The notes below the pieces were generated by a model. The model ran no database searches, was not told where the DNA came from, and saw only the letters and a list, made by a program, of their open reading frames with translations. This document shows, one piece after another, positions 6,168 to 10,396 of a stretch of 10,396 nt of DNA. The stretch spans positions 1 through 10,396 of the forward strand of contig CAYSCZ010000090.1 of assembly GCA_964429655.1 (NCBI GenBank), read 5' to 3'. This DNA is from CAYSCZ01 sp964429655 (GTDB taxonomy: Bacteria > Bacteroidota > Bacteroidia > Cytophagales > Cyclobacteriaceae). Numbering within the stretch: the first letter of the stretch is position 1; each line of letters begins with the position of its first letter. A program made the translations under genes and the position numbers.

Positions 6168-9086
6168 ATGCAGGAAAGACTGGAAATCCCATCCTTTAAA
6201 GGTGAACTTTTTCATGGTGCGGCAGAAAAATTAATTTACGCAACCGATGCCTCGGCATACAGAGAACTGCCGGAAGCGGTTGCAATCCCTAAAACGGATG
6301 ACGATATTAAATCATTAATAAATTTTGCCCATAAAAATAAGACTTCGTTAATTCCCAGAACAGCAGGCACTTCACTGGCAGGACAGGTCGTAGGAAACGG
6401 GATAATTGTTGATGTTTCAAAACACTTTAATAAAATCCTTGAAATCAATGCCGCAGAGAAATGGGTTAGGGTCCAACCTGGGGTGATAAGGGATGACCTA
6501 AATAAAAAATTAAAATCTTACGGATTGTTTTTTGCCCCCGAGACCTCTACAGCTAACCGGGCGATGATTGGTGGCATGATTGGAAATAATTCCTGCGGAT
6601 CTAACTCCATAAGATATGGCACTACCCGTGATCATTTGTTAGAAGTCAAAGGTTTACTTTCAGACGGTAGTTTTGTTCATTTTAAGTCGTTGGACAATAA
6701 AGCCTATAAAGAAAAGACCTCTACAAATTCTACATTAGAGAATCATTTATATAACCGGATTGATAAAATATTAGCCCAGGATAATATTGATGAAATAAGA
6801 AGAGAGTTTCCCAAGAAATCCATCAAACGAAGAAATACCGGCTATGCTTTAGATGCTTTGGCTGATAATCAACCCTTTTCAAAAGAAGGTAAGGATTTTA
6901 ACATGTGCAGGCTTATTGCAGGCTCTGAGGGCACATTGATGTTCATTACTGAGGCTAAGCTCAATCTTGTTGATTTACCCGCTCCTCATAAAAGATTGAT
7001 TTGTATTCACTGCGAATCTATTGATGAATCGCTAAGGGCTAATATCATCGCAGTGGGCCATCAACCAACGGCAAGCGAACTAATGGATCATTACATACTG
7101 GAATGCACCAGCAAGATAAAAGATCAGCAGCAAAACAGGTTTTTTATAGAGGGGACACCTAATGCCATACTGGTCGTGGAACTAACTGAAACAAGCCGTG
7201 AAATACTTGACAAAAAGACGAATAAGCTGGTTGCAGAACTAAAATCAAAAAACTTAGGCTATTCTTATCCAATCGTAGCGGGTGATGATATCCCAAAGGT
7301 ATGGTCGTTAAGAAAGTCAGGCCTGGGCTCATTAGCCAACATACCAGGCGATGAAAAGGCTGTCCCGGTTATTGAAGATACTGCTGTTGATGTAAAAGAT
7401 CTACCGGATTATATCGCAGCCTTTAATAAAATATTAAAAAAGTATGGATTATATAGTGTTCACTATGCCCATGCAGGATCTGGAGAGCTACACCTGAGGC
7501 CGATAATTAACCTTAAAACAAACCAGGGTCAGGCTTTATTTAAAACCATCGCAAGAGAGGTGGCTGCATTGGTGAAGAAATATGAAGGTTCGCTGAGCGG
7601 CGAACACGGTGATGGTCGTCTGAGAGGCGAATTTATCCCCGAAATGGTTGGGGATAAGAACTACCAGTTGTTTAAAGCGGTCAAGCTGGCTTGGGACCCG
7701 GATAAAATTTTCAACCCGGGAAAGATTGTGGATACCCCATCCATGAATTCACATCTGAGGTATAACAAAGACCAATCAACACCAGATTTTGACACATATT
7801 TTGATTTTAGCAGTCAAAATGGGATACTAAGAGCCGCAGAGCAATGCAATGGTTCTGGTGACTGTAGAAAGAGTGAGCTAAGTGGTGGGACTATGTGTCC
7901 CAGTTATATGGCTACCAGAAACGAAAAAGATACAACGCGCGCCCGGGCAAATATTTTAAGGGAATTCCTTACCCGATCAACAAAAATCAACCGTTTTGAC
8001 CATGGTGAAATAAAAGAGGTTATGGATCTTTGCCTTTCTTGCAAAGGTTGTAAGTCCGAGTGTCCTTCCAATGTTGATCTTGCCAGGCTAAAAGCTGAAT
8101 TTACACAGCAATACCATGATACAAACGGAACACCTTTGAGAAGCAGGTTAATTGGCAATTATGCGCTCGGGATGCAATTGGCTTCAAATATCCACTGGGC
8201 TTTTAATGCCGTGTTTAATATTCCGGTAATCAGTGGTATTGCAAAAGAAGTGATTGGTTTTGCACCAAAAAGAAGCATGCCAACGCTGCCCGGCGGCAGT
8301 CTGAAAAAGTGGTACGCAAAGAATGTACATCACTTTAAAACAGATCGGGATAAGCAGTTGTATATGTTTTTTGATGAGTTTACTAATTACCTGGATGTAA
8401 GTATTGGAATAAAAGCCATCGAACTACTCAATTATCTGGGTTATCAAGTGAAATTTATAGATCATCCGGAGAGCGGAAGGAGCTATATCTCCAAAGGCAT
8501 GCTGAAAGAAGCAAAGAAACTAGCCCAAAAAAACGTAAAAGTTTTCTCCGGTTTGGTAAACGATGAGGTGCCGCTTGTTGGTATCGAACCATCCGCTATA
8601 TTGAGCTTTAGGGATGAATATCCGGCGTTGCTTCGGGGGGATTTACAAAAGCAAGCCAATAAACTGGCTGACAACGTGTTACTTATCGATGAATTTTTAT
8701 CCAATGAACTGGATAAAGGGAGGCTTTCTAAAGAAATATTCGTTGATCATTCATGTGAGATAAAACTTCACGGGCATTGTCATCAAAAAGCAATGTCTTC
8801 TTTGGTCCATACAAAGAAAATTCTTTCATTACCTGAAAACTACAGTGTTCAAATTATTCCTTCCGGTTGCTGTGGTATGGCCGGTTCATTTGGTTATGAG
8901 AAAGAGCATTTCAATATTTCCATGGATATTGGGGAATTGATTTTATTTCCAACCGTTAGGTCAGTCAAAAATAATGCTAAAATCGCTGCACCGGGTACCA
9001 GTTGCAGGCATCAAATCAAAGACGGCACAGGAGTAAGGGCATACCATCCGGTGGAATTGTTGTGGGAAGCAGTAAAGAAATATTAG
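6168..9086 (+). CDS. FAD-linked oxidase/Fe-S fusion, D-lactate or D-2-hydroxyacid dehydrogenase type
   Basis: This 972-residue fusion joins a GlcD-like flavoprotein to a GlpC/GlcF-like iron-sulfur part. Residues about 30-270 are the FAD_binding_4 (PCMH-type) domain: PRTAGTSLAGQVVGNG at 63-78 contacts the FAD pyrophosphate, with GGMIGNNSCGSNSIRYG at 135-151 and GSEGTLMFITEA at 252-263. The FAD-oxidase C-terminal domain, about 275-520, has HAGSGELHLRP at 435-445 and SGEHGDGRLRGEF at 477-489, likely metal and substrate histidines. Next come two Fe-S motifs: Cys560, Cys566 and Cys577-Pro, then Cys622-x2-Cys625-x2-Cys628-x3-Cys632-Pro. The tail has CCG-type motifs (HGHCHQ at 868-873, SGCCGMAGSFGYE at 899-911). 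Such enzymes oxidise D-lactate, D-2-hydroxyglutarate or related acids and pass electrons to quinone or another carrier at the membrane face. I cannot settle the substrate. The ATG at 6168 suits the domain start. The next gene begins 2 bases after the stop. Confidence 0.9.
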   Translation: MQERLEIPSFKGELFHGAAEKLIYATDASAYRELPEAVAIPKTDDDIKSLINFAHKNKTSLIPRTAGTSLAGQVVGNGIIVDVSKHFNKILEINAAEKWVRVQPGVIRDDLNKKLKSYGLFFAPETSTANRAMIGGMIGNNSCGSNSIRYGTTRDHLLEVKGLLSDGSFVHFKSLDNKAYKEKTSTNSTLENHLYNRIDKILAQDNIDEIRREFPKKSIKRRNTGYALDALADNQPFSKEGKDFNMCRLIAGSEGTLMFITEAKLNLVDLPAPHKRLICIHCESIDESLRANIIAVGHQPTASELMDHYILECTSKIKDQQQNRFFIEGTPNAILVVELTETSREILDKKTNKLVAELKSKNLGYSYPIVAGDDIPKVWSLRKSGLGSLANIPGDEKAVPVIEDTAVDVKDLPDYIAAFNKILKKYGLYSVHYAHAGSGELHLRPIINLKTNQGQALFKTIAREVAALVKKYEGSLSGEHGDGRLRGEFIPEMVGDKNYQLFKAVKLAWDPDKIFNPGKIVDTPSMNSHLRYNKDQSTPDFDTYFDFSSQNGILRAAEQCNGSGDCRKSELSGGTMCPSYMATRNEKDTTRARANILREFLTRSTKINRFDHGEIKEVMDLCLSCKGCKSECPSNVDLARLKAEFTQQYHDTNGTPLRSRLIGNYALGMQLASNIHWAFNAVFNIPVISGIAKEVIGFAPKRSMPTLPGGSLKKWYAKNVHHFKTDRDKQLYMFFDEFTNYLDVSIGIKAIELLNYLGYQVKFIDHPESGRSYISKGMLKEAKKLAQKNVKVFSGLVNDEVPLVGIEPSAILSFRDEYPALLRGDLQKQANKLADNVLLIDEFLSNELDKGRLSKEIFVDHSCEIKLHGHCHQKAMSSLVHTKKILSLPENYSVQIIPSGCCGMAGSFGYEKEHFNISMDIGELILFPTVRSVKNNAKIAAPGTSCRHQIKDGTGVRAYHPVELLWEAVKKY

Positions 9087-9088
9087 AT

Positions 9089-9562
9089 ATGCGCAGCCCT
9101 TTAGCAATTGTACTTTTGGGATTAATTCTAATCCTGAGCTGTGAGGACACTACGGATTGTGGGTTTGATAGCAACACCAATGTTTTAAATGTCCAGTTTA
9201 GCAGGCTGGATACTGCCGGGGATATTTCCGAACTTCAGGTTTCATATCATTCGATCTTTGCTTTAGGCGCTGATTCGGCTCAGTTTACTGGTGACACCTT
9301 ATCTTTATTCCCTTTGCAAGTCAATCCGATTGCTGACAGCACCCTGTTTATTTTTCAAAATGATTCCTTGCAAGACACTTTATTGGTATCTTATGATGCT
9401 TCCCAAATGATAATATCATTTGATTGTGGACCCACACAAACTTTGTTTAACCTTGAGGTAAATGATAGCATTTCCACTTTTGACTCGCTTTCAATTATTG
9501 ACAAACGCTTTGACAGAACGGTACCCATTAATATTGAAATCATTTTTGTTGATAATCCTTAG
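9089..9562 (+). CDS. DUF6452-type lipoprotein of unknown function
   Basis: From the ATG at 9089 this is a 157-residue protein with a lipoprotein signal peptide: a hydrophobic core (LAIVLLGLILIL) and lipobox I-L-S-Cys18. Acidic residues right after the cysteine (Glu19, Asp20) resemble surface-export signals of Bacteroidota lipoproteins. Cys24 and Cys113 could pair. The mature part is predicted mostly beta (LNVQFSRLD, ELQVSYHSIF, DTLLVSYD, MIISFDCG, INIEIIFVDNP). It matches my memory of DUF6452 in the CxxxxxC start, length and partner gene; its function is unknown. The ATG lies 2 bases after the dehydrogenase stop, and an upstream in-frame ATG at 9002 would add 29 hydrophilic residues before the signal peptide and overlap the dehydrogenase, so it is rejected. 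Its end overlaps the next gene by 29 bases, which suggests coupled translation with it. Confidence 0.75.
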   Translation: MRSPLAIVLLGLILILSCEDTTDCGFDSNTNVLNVQFSRLDTAGDISELQVSYHSIFALGADSAQFTGDTLSLFPLQVNPIADSTLFIFQNDSLQDTLLVSYDASQMIISFDCGPTQTLFNLEVNDSISTFDSLSIIDKRFDRTVPINIEIIFVDNP

Positions 9563-10220
9563 CCTGCCGAGCTACTTTTTATTAGCGCAAGAGGAAGAAG
9601 TATCAGAAACCTCTGAGCCAAAATTCACTCCATCTCATATTCGGATGGGCCTCGATATGGTGGGTATCGGGGAACTTATACTCCTGGACCGAAATCACCG
9701 GTTCGAATTTCAGGCGGACGTTGATTTTGGCCGCTACTTCGCTGTGGCAGCGTTTGGAAGGGAATTTTTTACATCGGGTAGTGAGGATTATTCTTATGAT
9801 AATCAAGGGAACTTTTATCGGATTGGGGTAGATTATAATTTTATTCCTTACAACCCTGAGCGTAACATGATCTTTGGAGGATTACGTTACGCAAGATCAA
9901 ATTTTAATGAAGAAGTAAAATTTATCCAAAGCAGTAATATTTGGGGAGACTCGCCGATATCCATGGAAAATGAATCGATTAGTGCTAACTGGTTCGAAAT
10001 TGTAGCAGGCATGAAAGTTAGGCTGTTTTCAAATCTCTACTTGGGTTTTACCACCAGAATAAAATTTATTAAAAACCTTGACCATGAGGGCAGCTTTACA
10101 CCTTTTCAGGTGCCAGGCTTTGGTAAGAACGAAAAAAGCGCTAACCTGGGCTTTAATTATTATTTCTTCTATCGTTTTGGCTTAAGGGAAAAGGCCGTGC
10201 CAAAGCGACCAGAGGGGTAG
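9534..10220 (+). CDS. DUF6048-type outer-membrane beta-rich protein
   Basis: I start this gene at TTG 9534, giving 228 residues that open with a clean signal peptide (MKSFLLIILSLPSYFLLA, cleaved before Gln19). The in-frame ATG at 9462 would add 24 residues before the signal peptide and enlarge the overlap with the lipoprotein gene to 101 bases, so it is less likely. The mature chain has alternating, aromatic-rich strands (FEFQADVDFGRYFAVAAFG, FYRIGVDYNFI, MIFGGLRYARSNF, WFEIVAGMKVRLFSNLYLG, ANLGFNYYFFYRFGL), as in a small outer-membrane beta-barrel. The pattern GVDYNF, GLRY, W-EIVAGMKV and PGFG fits my memory of DUF6048, which in this phylum often lies next to DUF6452. Function is unknown. 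The 29-base overlap with the lipoprotein gene points to a working pair, perhaps a barrel with a lipoprotein partner. The C-terminus ends in a short charged tail rather than a final aromatic residue. Confidence 0.75.
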   Translation: MKSFLLIILSLPSYFLLAQEEEVSETSEPKFTPSHIRMGLDMVGIGELILLDRNHRFEFQADVDFGRYFAVAAFGREFFTSGSEDYSYDNQGNFYRIGVDYNFIPYNPERNMIFGGLRYARSNFNEEVKFIQSSNIWGDSPISMENESISANWFEIVAGMKVRLFSNLYLGFTTRIKFIKNLDHEGSFTPFQVPGFGKNEKSANLGFNYYFFYRFGLREKAVPKRPEG

Positions 10221-10288
10221 TGTCTTTGCCCGGTTAAAATCAAATAAGCCATTACGAACTCAGACCTCTCAAATCACAAATCCTAAGT

Positions 10289-10347
10289 TATACTTCAGAC
10301 GGGATATTTATTAAGAGGCTTTAAAAGCTATACTTCAAAGGCTTTAA
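10289..10347 (+). repeat. Degenerate direct repeat with 40-base spacing
   Basis: TATACTTCA occurs at 10289-10297 and 10329-10337, each followed by AGGCTTTAA (10316-10324 and 10339-10347). The gap inside the first unit is 18 bases and inside the second 1 base. The area after the last gene (10221-10396) has no open frame I can support and no strong terminator; AAAGC at 10324-10328 and GCTTT at 10341-10345 could form a weak stem. Confidence 0.3.
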
Positions 10348-10396
10348 CCCAGAATTGTCATTAGACTTTCTATTACATGGTTAAATCACTTCAAAT

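Noticed and set aside
4083..9086. glgB and the dehydrogenase as one functional glycogen-to-lactate operon
   Set aside because: There is a 66-base gap with its own -7-like box before the dehydrogenase, and no other glycogen gene is present, so a shared pathway is not supported.
9002..9088. ATG start 29 codons before the DUF6452 lipoprotein
   Set aside because: It overlaps the dehydrogenase and adds a charged stretch before the lipoprotein signal; the ATG at 9089 sits just after the stop.
9462..9533. ATG start 24 codons before the DUF6048 signal peptide
   Set aside because: It would bury the signal peptide and overlap the lipoprotein gene by 101 bases; the TTG at 9534 gives a clean leader.
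10343..10385. TTTAACC/GGTTAAA inverted pair
   Set aside because: A 7-base AT-rich stem with a 29-base loop and no T-run is expected by chance in this composition.
10221..10396. Possible repeat array or attachment site at the right end
   Set aside because: Only two degenerate copies of a short unit are seen, with unequal inner gaps and no tRNA, integrase or spacer pattern.

Overview
The window looks like chromosomal DNA from a member of the Bacteroidota, probably a Cytophagales-type marine or soil bacterium. The reasons are AT-rich DNA without Shine-Dalgarno-like leaders, TAnnTTTG-type -7 boxes just ahead of two start codons, and gene families found mainly in this phylum: DUF6452, DUF6048, an ECF sigma factor followed by a HEAT-repeat membrane protein and a DUF4097 protein, and an alpha/beta-hydrolase-OsmC fusion. 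The phylum call is fairly firm; the order is an inference.

Layout. (1) Positions 29-374, minus strand: a broken remnant of what looks like a sensor-kinase N-terminus. A membrane helix and a periplasmic segment lie in different frames, with no start codon and an early stop. (2) 471-1682, plus: a serine-hydrolase domain fused to an OsmC-type peroxide-reductase domain. (3) 1702-1736: a hairpin that can end transcription from both sides. (4) 3953-1728, minus: a three-gene operon of ECF sigma factor, transmembrane HEAT-repeat protein (probable anti-sigma factor) and secreted DUF4097 protein. A 17-codon relic of a second DUF4097-like gene sits between the last two. (5) 4083-6101, plus: glycogen branching enzyme GlgB, divergent from the sigma operon. 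(6) 6168-10220, plus: a tight run of a large FAD/Fe-S D-2-hydroxyacid dehydrogenase, a DUF6452 lipoprotein and a DUF6048 envelope protein. (7) 10221-10396: non-coding, with a small degenerate direct repeat.

How the genes may work together. The sigma/HEAT/DUF4097 operon is built like an envelope-responsive regulatory unit: the sigma factor is held by a one-pass membrane protein whose HEAT repeats face the periplasm, beside a secreted beta-strand protein. The hydrolase-OsmC fusion fits detoxification of organic peroxides or acyl compounds. GlgB makes glycogen branches. The dehydrogenase feeds electrons from D-lactate or a related D-2-hydroxyacid into metabolism. The two short genes after it encode a likely lipoprotein plus outer-membrane partner pair of unknown function.

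Most of the window is ordinary core metabolism. The points most worth a second look are the relic DUF4097 tail, the Cys4 cluster in the surviving DUF4097 protein, the near-leaderless promoter arrangement at two genes, and the DUF6452/DUF6048 pair. I found no CRISPR array, insertion sequence, tRNA, rRNA or defence island.
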